Positions 36,619 to 45,094 of a stretch of 64,000 nucleotides of DNA are shown one piece after another. Location: the NCBI RefSeq assembly GCF_000733125.1, contig NZ_JPHU01000004.1, positions 1 to 64,000 of the forward strand, given 5' to 3'. Every line of letters begins with the position of its first letter. Position 1 is the first letter of the stretch. The notes under the pieces are model-generated. The model was not told the DNA's origin. It did no database searches and saw only the letters and a program-made list of their open reading frames with translations. A program made the translations under genes and the position numbers. Source of the stretch: Parvularcula oceani. GTDB taxonomy: Bacteria; Pseudomonadota; Alphaproteobacteria; Caulobacterales; Parvularculaceae.

Positions 36619-38061
36619 GTGACATCTGCAAGCCGCCTTTCCACCGGCGTCCCGAATCTCGACCATGTCCTCGGCGGCGGCCTCCCCGGCCGCTACACCT
36701 ATCTGCTGCAGGGGGCGCCCGGCACCGGCAAGACGACCATGGCGCTGCAATTCCTTCTCGAAGGCGTGGCGCAGGGCGAGACTTGCCTCTTCGTCACGCT
36801 GTCGCAGACGCGCTACGAGCTGGAGATGATCGCCGCCAGCCATGGCTGGTCCCTCGACGGCATCCTCATCATCGAGCTGCAGACCGAAGCAGCCGACGCG
36901 ACCGATCAGACCATCTTCTATCCGATGGATGTGCGGCTCGACGCCACCAAGGCGGCCGTCGTTCAAGCGATCGAAGAGCACGCGCCGCAGAGGCTGGTCT
37001 ATGACAGCCTGGTCGAGGTCCGGCAGCTGTCGCGCGACGAGATCCGCTTCCAGCGCGAGCTCCTGTCCCTCAAGCAGATGCTGCATGAGCGCGAGATCGC
37101 GACGATCTTCATCGATGTCGCCCCCAGTGCGGCCGCCGACACGGAGATCGAGAGCCTGGTGCACGGCATCTTCCGGCTCGAGCGCGAGCTGCCCCAATAC
37201 GGGCAGGCCCGGCGGCGCCTCGACGTCTCGAAGATGCGCGGCGTCGACTTCTTCGACGGCTATCACGACATGGATATCCTCGCCGAGAAAGGCGTCGTCG
37301 TCTTTCCGCGCGTCGTGCCGCACCTCACGCCGGAAGAGACAGGCGGACCGCTCGTCCAGTCGGGCGTGCAGGCGCTCGACGACATGCTCGGCGGCGGGCT
37401 CGAGCCGGGCACCACCTCTCTGATCATCGGACAGGCGGGCACGGGCAAGTCCACTCTGGCGTCGCTCTATCTCTACGCGACCCTGAAGCGCGGCGAGAAC
37501 GCCGCGATGTTCCTCTTCGAGGAGCGGCCCGAGACCTTCTTCCGCCGCTCCGAAGGGCTGGGCTTCCCGTTGCGGGAATTCGCCGATGACGGGCATTTGC
37601 AGGTCTATGATTTCAATCCGACGGAGATCAGCCAGGGCCAGTTCAACGAAATGGCGCTTCGCTCGGTCGACGAGAACGACACGCGGGTCGTCGTCATCGA
37701 CAGCTTCACGGGCTATATCACGGGTCTTCCGCATGCGGAAGAGGCGATCATCCAGATCCAGCTCCTGCTGAAATACCTCGCCCGGCGCAACGTCCTGACG
37801 ATCCTCGTGGTCGCGCAGCGGGGCCTCCTCGGCCACGGCATGAGCACGGAAGTGGATGTCAGCTTCCTCGGCGACACGGTGATCTTCCTGCGCATGTTCG
37901 AATGGCCGGCGAGGATCCGGCGCACGATATCGATCGTCAAGAAACGGCACGGGCCGCATGATCTCGACATCCAGCAATTGAAGATCGACGCGAAGGGGAT
38001 CTCCCTTCAGAAGTTCGTTCCGCCGCCGCCGGGCCCGGCCTCCCCCTCCGACTACGATTGA
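36619..38061 (+). CDS. KaiC-like double-domain ATPase
   Basis: 480 residues with two RecA/KaiC domains. CI has Walker A GAPGTGKT (32-39), but the catalytic glutamate pair found in KaiC (FVTFEE) is replaced by Ser-Gln (62-63 in FVTLSQTRYEL). CII has GQAGTGKS (271-278) and keeps Glu301-Glu302. At the site of cyanobacterial KaiC autophosphorylation (S431/T432) this protein has S415 and F416. It therefore may autophosphorylate on one residue only, or not at all. GTG start at 36619 with GGAG upstream. It leads an operon with an HWE-type kinase and a response regulator; there is no KaiA or KaiB here, so a signalling switch is likelier than a full clock. Confidence 0.9.
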   Translation: MTSASRLSTGVPNLDHVLGGGLPGRYTYLLQGAPGTGKTTMALQFLLEGVAQGETCLFVTLSQTRYELEMIAASHGWSLDGILIIELQTEAADATDQTIFYPMDVRLDATKAAVVQAIEEHAPQRLVYDSLVEVRQLSRDEIRFQRELLSLKQMLHEREIATIFIDVAPSAAADTEIESLVHGIFRLERELPQYGQARRRLDVSKMRGVDFFDGYHDMDILAEKGVVVFPRVVPHLTPEETGGPLVQSGVQALDDMLGGGLEPGTTSLIIGQAGTGKSTLASLYLYATLKRGENAAMFLFEERPETFFRRSEGLGFPLREFADDGHLQVYDFNPTEISQGQFNEMALRSVDENDTRVVVIDSFTGYITGLPHAEEAIIQIQLLLKYLARRNVLTILVVAQRGLLGHGMSTEVDVSFLGDTVIFLRMFEWPARIRRTISIVKKRHGPHDLDIQQLKIDAKGISLQKFVPPPPGPASPSDYD

Positions 38062-38076
38062 GGCGGCGGACAGGTG

Positions 38077-39087
38077 ATGCAACCGGTTCGGGTGTGGGTG
38101 CGGGCGCCGGCAGGACGCGACAGCATCCTGCTGCATGATGCGCTCGCCGGTCTCGAAGACGAGGTCCGCATCGCCGAGGACACCGAAAGCCTTCGTTCCG
38201 CCTTCCATGAGCCGGAACAGATCGGCGTGCTCCTTCTGACGCAGGAAGCGCTGACCGCCGATGTCATCTCGATCCTCGGCGACAGCCTCGAGGATCAGCC
38301 GCCCTGGTCCGAGTTGCCGCTCATTCTTCTTGTCGATGCCTATGGCAACACCGCCGATGCGCTGTCGAAGCTGCAAAGCGTGCTGCCCCGCGCGAAGCCG
38401 CTGGTGCTGCAAAGACCGATCCGCGTGTCCGAGCTCGAAAGCGCGGTCGAGGCCATGCGCCGTTCGCGCCTGCGCCAATACGCGCTGCGGGACTATATCG
38501 CCAAGCAGAGCGAGCTTCGCCGCGAGCTCAACCACAGGGTCAAGAACATCCTCGCCACGGTTCAGGCCCTGTTCGGGCTGACCGCGCGGAAGGCCGAGAG
38601 CCTCGAGAGCTTCGCGGAGACGTTCCAGGGACGCCTCTCGGCGATGGCGGCCGTGCACGCCGTCCTCTACGAGAGCGATTACGGCGCCTCCTCGCTGGAG
38701 GAGATTCTCGAAGGCGTGCTGACGCCTTACCGCCAGGCGATCAGCTTCGAGCCCGCGCCGGCCTCTCTTCATCTGCCTGCCGAGATCGCGCAGTCCATCG
38801 CCCTCATCATGCACGAGCTGGCGACGAACGCGTCGAAGCACGGCGCGCTGCAGGCCGAGGAAGGGCGCGTGACTCTGAGCTGGAAAGACAGCGACGCGCA
38901 GAGCCTCCGCCTCTGCTGGCAGGAGCGGAACGGACCGCCGGTCACCCAGCCGGAGCGAGCCGGGTACGGCGTGAGTTTCATCGACGCCACCATGCGCAGC
39001 TATGGCGGCGAGGCCGAATTCGACTATGCCGCCGAGGGGCTGTCCGTAAGCCTCACAGCTCCAATGCCGCGTCAGGACATCAGGTGA
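38077..39087 (+). CDS. HWE/HisKA_2-type histidine kinase with N-terminal pseudo-receiver
   Basis: 336 residues. The first 130 or so resemble a receiver fold but lack the phosphoacceptor aspartate (GVLLLTQEALT at the expected strand). The kinase half has ELNHRVKNILATVQ (phosphoacceptor His) and a short ATP-binding domain with LIMHELATNASKHGAL and GYGVSFIDATM, typical of the HWE/HisKA_2 class. It is soluble. A GTG one codon upstream of the chosen ATG is equally possible. It begins 15 nt after the KaiC-like gene, and its stop overlaps the start of the response regulator (GTGA). It is likely the output kinase of the KaiC-like protein. Confidence 0.88.
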   Translation: MQPVRVWVRAPAGRDSILLHDALAGLEDEVRIAEDTESLRSAFHEPEQIGVLLLTQEALTADVISILGDSLEDQPPWSELPLILLVDAYGNTADALSKLQSVLPRAKPLVLQRPIRVSELESAVEAMRRSRLRQYALRDYIAKQSELRRELNHRVKNILATVQALFGLTARKAESLESFAETFQGRLSAMAAVHAVLYESDYGASSLEEILEGVLTPYRQAISFEPAPASLHLPAEIAQSIALIMHELATNASKHGALQAEEGRVTLSWKDSDAQSLRLCWQERNGPPVTQPERAGYGVSFIDATMRSYGGEAEFDYAAEGLSVSLTAPMPRQDIR

Positions 39088-39488
39088 CCGCTCCCCTCAT
39101 CCTCATCGCCGAAGACAATGCCCTGATCGGAATGATGATCCAGTCCGATCTCGAAACGGCGGGGTACCGGGTGGCAGGCCCCTTCGCCCAGATCGCGCCC
39201 GCGCTGGAGCTCGCCGCCGACGAGGCGCCGTCGCTGGCGCTGGTCGATATCGACCTCTATGGCGGGGATAGCGGCCTCGATCTGGCCGAGGCGTTGCAGC
39301 GGATGAACGTTCCTTCCCTCTTCGTCACCGGGCAGAACAGGGAAGGCGTCGCCAATTCGGAGCTGGCGCTGGGCGTACTGAGCAAGCCCTTCCAGTCGAA
39401 CGAGCTTCTCGCCTCAGTGGAGGGCGCCATATGCTATGCCCGGACCGGCGAGACGCCGCCGCCCAACAAGCAGGTCGACTGGTTCTGA
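39084..39488 (+). CDS. Single-domain response regulator
   Basis: 134 residues, one receiver domain without a DNA-binding module. Acidic pocket in LILIAEDNALIG, phosphoacceptor Asp in LALVDIDLYGGDSG, Thr in SLFVTGQ and Lys in GVLSKPF. It starts at GTG 39084, overlapping the kinase stop by 4 nt, so it should be the cognate partner. Output must pass to another protein, possibly the KaiC-like ATPase or a phosphotransferase. Confidence 0.92.
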   Translation: MTAPLILIAEDNALIGMMIQSDLETAGYRVAGPFAQIAPALELAADEAPSLALVDIDLYGGDSGLDLAEALQRMNVPSLFVTGQNREGVANSELALGVLSKPFQSNELLASVEGAICYARTGETPPPNKQVDWF

Positions 39489-39493
39489 CGAAC

Positions 39494-39526
39494 GTCTCCG
39501 TATCCGCATCATGCGGGTACGGAGAC
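39494..39526. terminator. Bidirectional terminator hairpin
   Basis: Positions 39494-39508 pair with 39512-39526 in a 15-bp stem with one T-G wobble and a TCA loop. It lies between the convergent response regulator and rcdA genes and starts 6 nt past the regulator stop. No long T-run flanks it. Confidence 0.6.
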
Positions 39527-39540
39527 AAATGCGGGCGGGT

Positions 39541-40065
39541 TCAGGCGCCGGGAAAGGCGTCGCGCAGGACGGCGAGCTGTCCCGCGGCGTCGTTCGTCGC
39601 AGGCGCGGCCTCTTCTTCGGATGCGAAGAGATCATGATCCAGGCGGGTGATCCGCGCATAGAGCGTGTCGGTCTGCGCGATGAGGGCCTGAAGGTCCCGC
39701 GGCATGCCCGCGGCAGGCTCGCTGGCGGGGCGGCGCTCCATCGGGCCAATGCGGTATTTGTCGTCCCGCGCTTCGGACTGGGTCATCTCGCCCTCGCGCA
39801 CGGCGCGCAGGACGAGCAGCCAGGAGGCGATCTGCATCAGGCGCGTGGTGAGGCGCATGGACACGCCCGCATAGGCGAGCGCGGCTTCGCGGCTGAGATC
39901 GCGCGACGCCTTCCGTCCGTCATTGTCGAGATAGTTGGCCGTTTCCTCGACCAGCTCCATCCCGTTCGCGAAGAGGTTGGCAAACATCTTCGAGCGAACG
40001 AAGGGGCCGATCCGCCCCGCCTCGTCGCCCGGTCTCTGGTCTTTCGTCGCGCCTGCCGCTCTCAT
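39541..40065 (-). CDS. rcdA: RcdA, regulator of CtrA degradation (DUF1465)
   Basis: 174 residues. The conserved helical core reads GMELVEETANYLDNDGRKA then SMRLTTRLMQIASWLLVLRA, characteristic of RcdA. In Caulobacter RcdA is an adaptor that, with CpdR and PopA, delivers CtrA to ClpXP at the swarmer-to-stalked transition. The C-terminus carries an acidic, disordered tail as in the family. ATG 40065 has GAGGG 8 nt upstream. It is convergent with the KaiC operon and divergent from the DUF429 gene; a GATTC site (GANTC class) lies at 40142-40146 in the shared upstream region. Confidence 0.9.
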   Translation of the reverse strand: MRAAGATKDQRPGDEAGRIGPFVRSKMFANLFANGMELVEETANYLDNDGRKASRDLSREAALAYAGVSMRLTTRLMQIASWLLVLRAVREGEMTQSEARDDKYRIGPMERRPASEPAAGMPRDLQALIAQTDTLYARITRLDHDLFASEEEAAPATNDAAGQLAVLRDAFPGA

Positions 40066-40163
40066 CCGGGTTCCCTCATCCGTGGTGGAGTACGCACCGA
40101 CATGCAGAGCATAACCTCAGCCGCCCGCGTCGTACACCTTTGATTCACGATTGAGAGGTCGCA

Positions 40164-40943
40164 ATGCCCATGCCAGCAACTCAAAGAGGCGAATCAGGGC
40201 GCGTTCACAGCCTTGGGGTAGATGGATGCCCGTCCGGGTGGATTGCCGTGGGCGCCGCTCCTGCCCAGGGTTGCGGCGGCGCGACCGGAAGCGCCCCGCG
40301 GCTCGACTTGCGCTGGGGCCTGTTCCCAAGCCTGAACACGCTGCTCGATGCGGCCATCGCGCAGGACGCATCGGCCATCGTCATCGACATTCCGATCGGT
40401 CTTCCGGCAGGCGGTCCGAGAGCCTGCGACGCGGCGGCGCGCGCCCGACTGGGGCCGCGCCGATCGAGCGTGTTTCCCGCTCCCTCGCGGGGCATGCTCG
40501 ATGCGCAGACCTATGCCGAGGCCCAGCGCCTCGGCCGTCAGCAGACGCCGCCAACAGGCCTCTCGCGGCAGAGCTTCGCGATCCTCCCCAAGGTGCGGGA
40601 GGCCGACCGGGCGCTCACGCCCGACCGCCAGACGCGCATTCTCGAAGGCCATCCCGAGCTGGCCTTCACGCGGCTGGCCGGGGTTCCGCTCGAATGGCCA
40701 AAGCGCAGCGCCAGCGGCCTGGTGAGGCGGATCGACCTTCTCCGCCGTCATGGCGCAGCCGGTATGCTCGACCTTCTCGCCGCCGTAGAGGAAGCCCATC
40801 CGCGCAAGGCGGTCGCGCCCGACGACGTGCTCGATGCCGCTGTACTGGCGCTGACGGGACAGGCGCTGGCGCAGGGCACGGCGTGGCGGCTCGGCGATGG
40901 CGGGCGTGATGCCCGCGGCCTCCTCATGGAGATCTGCGGCTGA
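40164..40943 (+). CDS. DUF429 family protein (RNase H-like fold)
   Basis: 259 residues. Matches DUF429, predicted to have an RNase H-like nuclease fold: HSLGVDGCPSGWIAVG carries the first acidic residue, AIVIDIPIGLP the second, and DDVLDAAVLALTG a C-terminal acidic pair. A PAPSRGML segment and LEGHPELAF are also typical. The natural substrate is unknown. ATG 40164 has GAGAGG 5 nt upstream. It is alone, convergent with the phosphate-binding-like gene. Confidence 0.82.
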   Translation: MPMPATQRGESGRVHSLGVDGCPSGWIAVGAAPAQGCGGATGSAPRLDLRWGLFPSLNTLLDAAIAQDASAIVIDIPIGLPAGGPRACDAAARARLGPRRSSVFPAPSRGMLDAQTYAEAQRLGRQQTPPTGLSRQSFAILPKVREADRALTPDRQTRILEGHPELAFTRLAGVPLEWPKRSASGLVRRIDLLRRHGAAGMLDLLAAVEEAHPRKAVAPDDVLDAAVLALTGQALAQGTAWRLGDGGRDARGLLMEICG

Positions 40944-40967
40944 GGCCGGGCCGGCGTCCCCGCCAGG

Positions 40968-41990
40968 TCAGTTGCCGAGGGCGACCGGGGTCGCTTCGCC
41001 CGTCGCCGTCTCGATGAAGCGCGCCCCCGCCTCTTCGCGCGGGACGAGGCCCATGCGCGCGAGCGAGGTGTGCCCCTCGTCGCCGCTGGCTTCCTTGCGG
41101 AAGGCCTTCACGAACCGCACCGTGCGCTCGTCCTGGGTCAGGGTGCGCGCCGTCGTATAGAGGAAGAGCGGCCGGGTCAGCCGGTAGCGCCCGGTCGAGA
41201 TCGTCGAGGGGGTCGGATGGACCCCGCCGAAAGAGAGGGTGACGAGGCCTTCCTGCTTCTTCGCGTGGTCCATTCCGAAAATGCCGATCGCGTCAGGCGT
41301 GCGGGTCAGCGTGTAGGCGATGGCGCCGTCGCTCTCGCCCGCATCGATCCAGGGCCCGTCGGTCCGCGGATCAACCGCGGCTTCGAAGGCCTCGGGCTCG
41401 CGGTCCTCGAGCTGCGCCATGCAAGGCAGGCTGCGCGCCCCCTCCTTGACGGCGAGCTCGATGATCATGTCGCGCGTACCCGAGCTCGTCGGGGGGCCGT
41501 AGATGAGGATCGGACGGTCGGGCAGATCCGGCCGGACATCCTGCCAGCGCATCGTCCTGTTCGAAACGAGCCGGCAGCTCTCCCCTCCGGCAGGAACCGA
41601 CCGGGCGATCGCGAGGAACAGATCCCGCGGCGACAGGCGCAGATCGGAGGCGGTCTCGGCCTGGGCGAGAACGATCCCGTCCAGCCCCAGCTCGACCTCG
41701 ACGATCGTCGCGACGCCGGCGGCGTGACAGGCTGCAAGCTCTGCCTCGCGGATCGGCCGCGAGGCGCCTGCGAGGTCAGCGGCCGCGCCCTCGGCCCGGC
41801 AAAGCGCCGCGATGCCTGCGGCGGTGCCGCTCTGCTCGACCAGCACGTCGCCCGCCGGCGCCTGCGCCGCGACCGCCAGCGCATAGGGTGCGACGGTGGA
41901 CGAACCCGTCACCGTGAGCGGCCCGTCCTGCGGCTCGGACGCCTGCACCGGATCGAGAAACGCCAGAAGCGCCAGCAGAAGCGCGGTCAT
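40968..41990 (-). CDS. PstS-like periplasmic phosphate-binding protein
   Basis: 340 residues. A signal peptide (ALLLALLAFLDPVQAS) is followed by a type II binding-protein fold of the PstS kind. TVTGSSTVAP is the first phosphate-contacting loop, GPPTSSGTRDMI the serine/arginine loop, and YRLTRPLFLYT lies in the second lobe. No PstCAB transporter genes are present. Instead it is translationally coupled (ATGA) to the end of a membrane hybrid kinase gene, suggesting it serves as a sensor subunit for that kinase or in an anion response. Confidence 0.85.
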   Translation of the reverse strand: MTALLLALLAFLDPVQASEPQDGPLTVTGSSTVAPYALAVAAQAPAGDVLVEQSGTAAGIAALCRAEGAAADLAGASRPIREAELAACHAAGVATIVEVELGLDGIVLAQAETASDLRLSPRDLFLAIARSVPAGGESCRLVSNRTMRWQDVRPDLPDRPILIYGPPTSSGTRDMIIELAVKEGARSLPCMAQLEDREPEAFEAAVDPRTDGPWIDAGESDGAIAYTLTRTPDAIGIFGMDHAKKQEGLVTLSFGGVHPTPSTISTGRYRLTRPLFLYTTARTLTQDERTVRFVKAFRKEASGDEGHTSLARMGLVPREEAGARFIETATGEATPVALGN

Positions 41991-43849
41991 GCGCAGCTCC
42001 GTTCGCCGACGTCCTGGCGGGCCTGCGGATCGCCCGTCCAGCGAAGCAGCACCTCCTCGATGACGCCCTTGTTGATGGGTTTGTGGATCACGGCATCGAG
42101 GCCCTTTGCGAGGACTTCCTCCACCTCCTGGCGCGAGACGTGTGCGGTCACGGCGATGATGGGCGTCGAGGCGTTGAGCCCCCCGCCGCGGCGAATGGCC
42201 TGAGTTGCCGCGATGCCGTCCATCACGGGCATGGAGATATCCATGAGGATGACATCAAAGGGCGATTCCGCGGCCGCCGCGACCGCCTCCTTGCCGTCGG
42301 CGCAGAGGACGGTTTCGGCGCCGGCGAGCCCGACCAGGGCCTCCGCCACCATCCGATTGGGCATGTTGTCGTCGACGATCAGGACCTTCAGCGGCGCCTC
42401 GCCGCTGCCTGAGGGCAAGGCCGGGACGGCCGGCCGGACGAGGTCGAGCGGCAGGCGAAGCCGGATCGCGGCATCCGCCTCGTCCCCTGCGAGGGTCATC
42501 TCGCCGTCCATGAGGTCCACGAGATAGCGGCTCAGCGCGAGGCTGAGGCCGAGCCCGCTCCCGGCATCCGCCAGAAGCTGCTGCTCGGCGGAGACGTCTC
42601 CCGTAGCCGCAGAAAGCTGCTCCTGCGCGATCTTCGGACTGCTCGCGGACACCGAAACGGCCAGCCGCGCCGGATCCTCGTCCTCGTCCTCGACCGCGAC
42701 GGCGAAGCGCACCGGCCCGGCCTCGGCCGTGCGCAGCGCCGTGTCGAGCAGGTTGAGGCAGACCTGGCGGAGGCGCGTGGCATCGCCGCGCGCCTTCGCC
42801 GTCTGGGAAACGTCCAGCATGCTCTCGAAGACGATGCCCTTGCGGGCGGCCAGCCCCTCGGCGATGCGCGCCGCCGCAGCGAGCGGTTCATGCAGCAGGA
42901 ATTCGGTGTCCTCGAGCCGCAGCGTGCCTTCGTCGGCGCGGTGGGTGTCGAGGATGAGATCGACGAGAGAGGCGAGGTGCTCGCCCGCCAGCCGCATCTG
43001 ATCGAGAGCATCCACCTGGGCCTCGCCCTCGATCTGCGCCTCCAGCACGTCGGTGAAGCCGAGAATGGCATTGAGCGGCGTCTTGAGCTCATGGCTGGCG
43101 GATCTGAAGAACCGCCCCTTCGCGGCATTGGCCATCGCCGCCTCCTCGGCTGCGAGCTTGGCGCGCGCCTCCGCCTCTTCCATGTCGGCGAAACTGCTCG
43201 CGATCATCCGGCTCATCGGGCGGAAGAGGCCGAGCGTGACCAGGAGGAGAAGAACGAGGATCGCGGCATAGAGGATGTGGTCGACCGTCCTGCGATGCGC
43301 GGCTGCGCGCTCGGCCTCGACCTGCATGATGCGGATCATCAGGCCGTGGGTCTGCAGCATGGAATCGGTGCCCGCCGCGATGACGCTGTCGCGAAGCGGC
43401 TTCGCCGCCGCCCAGGCGTCGGTGTCCGGCTCCAGCGCGGCGATGGTCCTCGCCGATTCAAGAAAGCGCAGGACCTCGCTGTCGAAGGGAAGATAGCCGG
43501 CGAAATAGACGCCCTGGATCGGCTCGAGGAAATCGCGCAGATCGCTGTCGCCGCCGCGCAGAGTGAGCTCGTCATGGGCCGCCTCCATCCGCTCGACGCT
43601 GAGCATCAGCTCGTCGAACAGGCTGCGCCGGGCCGGATCGGCCTCCAGCGCCGACACCAGGAACGCGATGCGCTGGGACAGGGCGCGCTGTTCGGCCACC
43701 TCGGCAACGGCCTCCGCCCGGTGGCTTTCCATGCGCCCCAGAAAGATCGATGTGGCGAAGCTCGCGGTCGCCGCGAGCGCGAGGAGCACGACGGCGATCC
43801 CGTAACGGGTTTCGAAGACGCGCCGTATCCTGTTCGAGAGTCGGCTCAC
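41987..43849 (-). CDS. Membrane hybrid histidine kinase with a periplasmic sensor domain
   Basis: 620 residues. TM1 (about 17-37) and TM2 (about 192-210) flank a helical periplasmic domain of about 150 residues that resembles PilJ/nitrate-sensor four-helix modules. The kinase core carries SASHELKTPLNAILGF and an ATPase domain whose N-box is poorly conserved (LNLLDTALRTAEAG) but whose SGLGLSLAL segment is present. A C-terminal receiver has VLIVDDNMPN, VILMDISMPVMDG and HKPINK. It precedes the PstS-like gene with a 4-nt overlap. The kinase may sense the ligand-bound state of that protein. Confidence 0.88.
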   Translation of the reverse strand: MSRLSNRIRRVFETRYGIAVVLLALAATASFATSIFLGRMESHRAEAVAEVAEQRALSQRIAFLVSALEADPARRSLFDELMLSVERMEAAHDELTLRGGDSDLRDFLEPIQGVYFAGYLPFDSEVLRFLESARTIAALEPDTDAWAAAKPLRDSVIAAGTDSMLQTHGLMIRIMQVEAERAAAHRRTVDHILYAAILVLLLLVTLGLFRPMSRMIASSFADMEEAEARAKLAAEEAAMANAAKGRFFRSASHELKTPLNAILGFTDVLEAQIEGEAQVDALDQMRLAGEHLASLVDLILDTHRADEGTLRLEDTEFLLHEPLAAAARIAEGLAARKGIVFESMLDVSQTAKARGDATRLRQVCLNLLDTALRTAEAGPVRFAVAVEDEDEDPARLAVSVSASSPKIAQEQLSAATGDVSAEQQLLADAGSGLGLSLALSRYLVDLMDGEMTLAGDEADAAIRLRLPLDLVRPAVPALPSGSGEAPLKVLIVDDNMPNRMVAEALVGLAGAETVLCADGKEAVAAAAESPFDVILMDISMPVMDGIAATQAIRRGGGLNASTPIIAVTAHVSRQEVEEVLAKGLDAVIHKPINKGVIEEVLLRWTGDPQARQDVGERSCA

Positions 43850-43962
43850 GAAGCGCCCTCTTGCTGCTCGCTCTTCGAACGCAACTATCCCGTAACAGTC
43901 AGAAATCCGTTAAGTGAAGACGACGCTTCCGTGACCATGCCGCCTCCCCCACATTGCGCGGC

Positions 43963-44940
43963 ATGACAAAGATGGACGCAATCGAGATCACCCAGTCCGG
44001 CGCGCCGGACGTTCTGAAGCCGGCCCGGCGCGACAGGCCGCAGCCCGGAGAGGGAGAACTCCTGATCGAAGTGCGCGCGGCCGGCGTGAACCGGCCCGAC
44101 GTGCTTCAGCGCAAGGGCCTCTACCCGCCGCCGGACGGGGCATCGGACCTTCCCGGGCTCGAGGTGGCCGGCACGGTCGCGGCGCTGGGACCGGGCGCCG
44201 AAGGGTTCCGCGAAGGCGATGCCGTCATGGCGCTCCTGCCGGGCGGCGGCTATGCGGGCTTCGCCGTCTGCCACGCACGGCATGTCCTGCCCAAGCCGGA
44301 GACCGTGTCCTTCGTCGAAGCGGCCGCCTTTCCCGAGACCGCCTATACGGTCTTCGCCAATGCCTTCGAGGCGGGCGGCCTGCGGGCCGGCGAGCGCCTC
44401 CTCGTGCACGGCGCGACGTCCGGCATCGGAACGATGGCCGGCAGAATGGCCCGCGCTTTCGGAGCGGAGCCCTATGGGACGGCCGGCAGCGACGCGAAGT
44501 GCCGGGCCGCCGAAGCGCTGGGCTATGCGCGCTGCCTCAACTATCGCGAAGAGGACTGGGCGAAGCTGCTCGGCGAGGCCGGCGGCGTGGACGTCGTGCT
44601 CGACATGGTCGGCGGCGACTATGTGGCGAAGAATGTAAGCCTTCTCCGCGAAGGCGGCCGTCATGTCTCGATCGCCTTCCTGCGCGGCGCCGATGCGCAG
44701 TTCAACGTGATCGAGGTGATGCGCAAGCGGCTCGTCCTCACCGGCTCGACCCTCCGCGCGCGCCCGGCCGAAGAGAAGGCGCGCCTGACAGGGGAGATCC
44801 GGCGGCAGCTCCTGCCGAAGCTCTCCGAGGGCCTCGTCACCCCCGTCATCCACGAGACCTTCCCGCTGGCCGATGCCGCCCGGGCCCACCGCCTGATGGA
44901 GAGCAGCGAGCATGTCGGGAAGATCGTCCTGACCTTGTAA
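43963..44940 (+). CDS. NAD(P)H-quinone oxidoreductase, PIG3/zeta-crystallin type
   Basis: 325 residues of the medium-chain dehydrogenase/reductase family, without the structural zinc. GVNRPDVLQRKGLYPPP and the NADPH-binding LLVHGATSGIGTMAGRMA loop identify the quinone oxidoreductase (PIG3) branch. It reduces quinones with NADPH in the cytoplasm. The ATG at 43963 is preferred over the TTG three codons upstream; neither has a good ribosome site. It is divergent from the hybrid kinase operon. Confidence 0.93.
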   Translation: MTKMDAIEITQSGAPDVLKPARRDRPQPGEGELLIEVRAAGVNRPDVLQRKGLYPPPDGASDLPGLEVAGTVAALGPGAEGFREGDAVMALLPGGGYAGFAVCHARHVLPKPETVSFVEAAAFPETAYTVFANAFEAGGLRAGERLLVHGATSGIGTMAGRMARAFGAEPYGTAGSDAKCRAAEALGYARCLNYREEDWAKLLGEAGGVDVVLDMVGGDYVAKNVSLLREGGRHVSIAFLRGADAQFNVIEVMRKRLVLTGSTLRARPAEEKARLTGEIRRQLLPKLSEGLVTPVIHETFPLADAARAHRLMESSEHVGKIVLTL

Positions 44941-45008
44941 GAGGCGGCGGATCGGATTATTTCGACCGCAGGCTTACGCCGTCTCCCTGACACTCCAGAG
45001 AAGCGGCA

Positions 45009-45030
45009 GCCCCGGGGAGGCCCCCGGGGC
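45009..45030. terminator. GC-rich hairpin before trcR
   Basis: GCCCCGGGG (45009-45017) pairs perfectly with CCCCGGGGC (45022-45030), with a 4-nt loop. It lies 69 nt past the oxidoreductase stop and 65 nt before the trcR ATG. It has no T-run and could be a weak terminator or a structured leader. Confidence 0.4.
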
Positions 45031-45094
45031 GGGGGACGCCGCGCGTTCCCTTCCAGCGCATCAGACCGCCGCAGGCGACGAAAGGAACGAGAAC

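Noticed and set aside
36400-40163. kaiB or kaiA near the KaiC-like gene
   Set aside because: No thioredoxin-like KaiB or KaiA frame was found; neighbours are a kinase, a receiver and rcdA.
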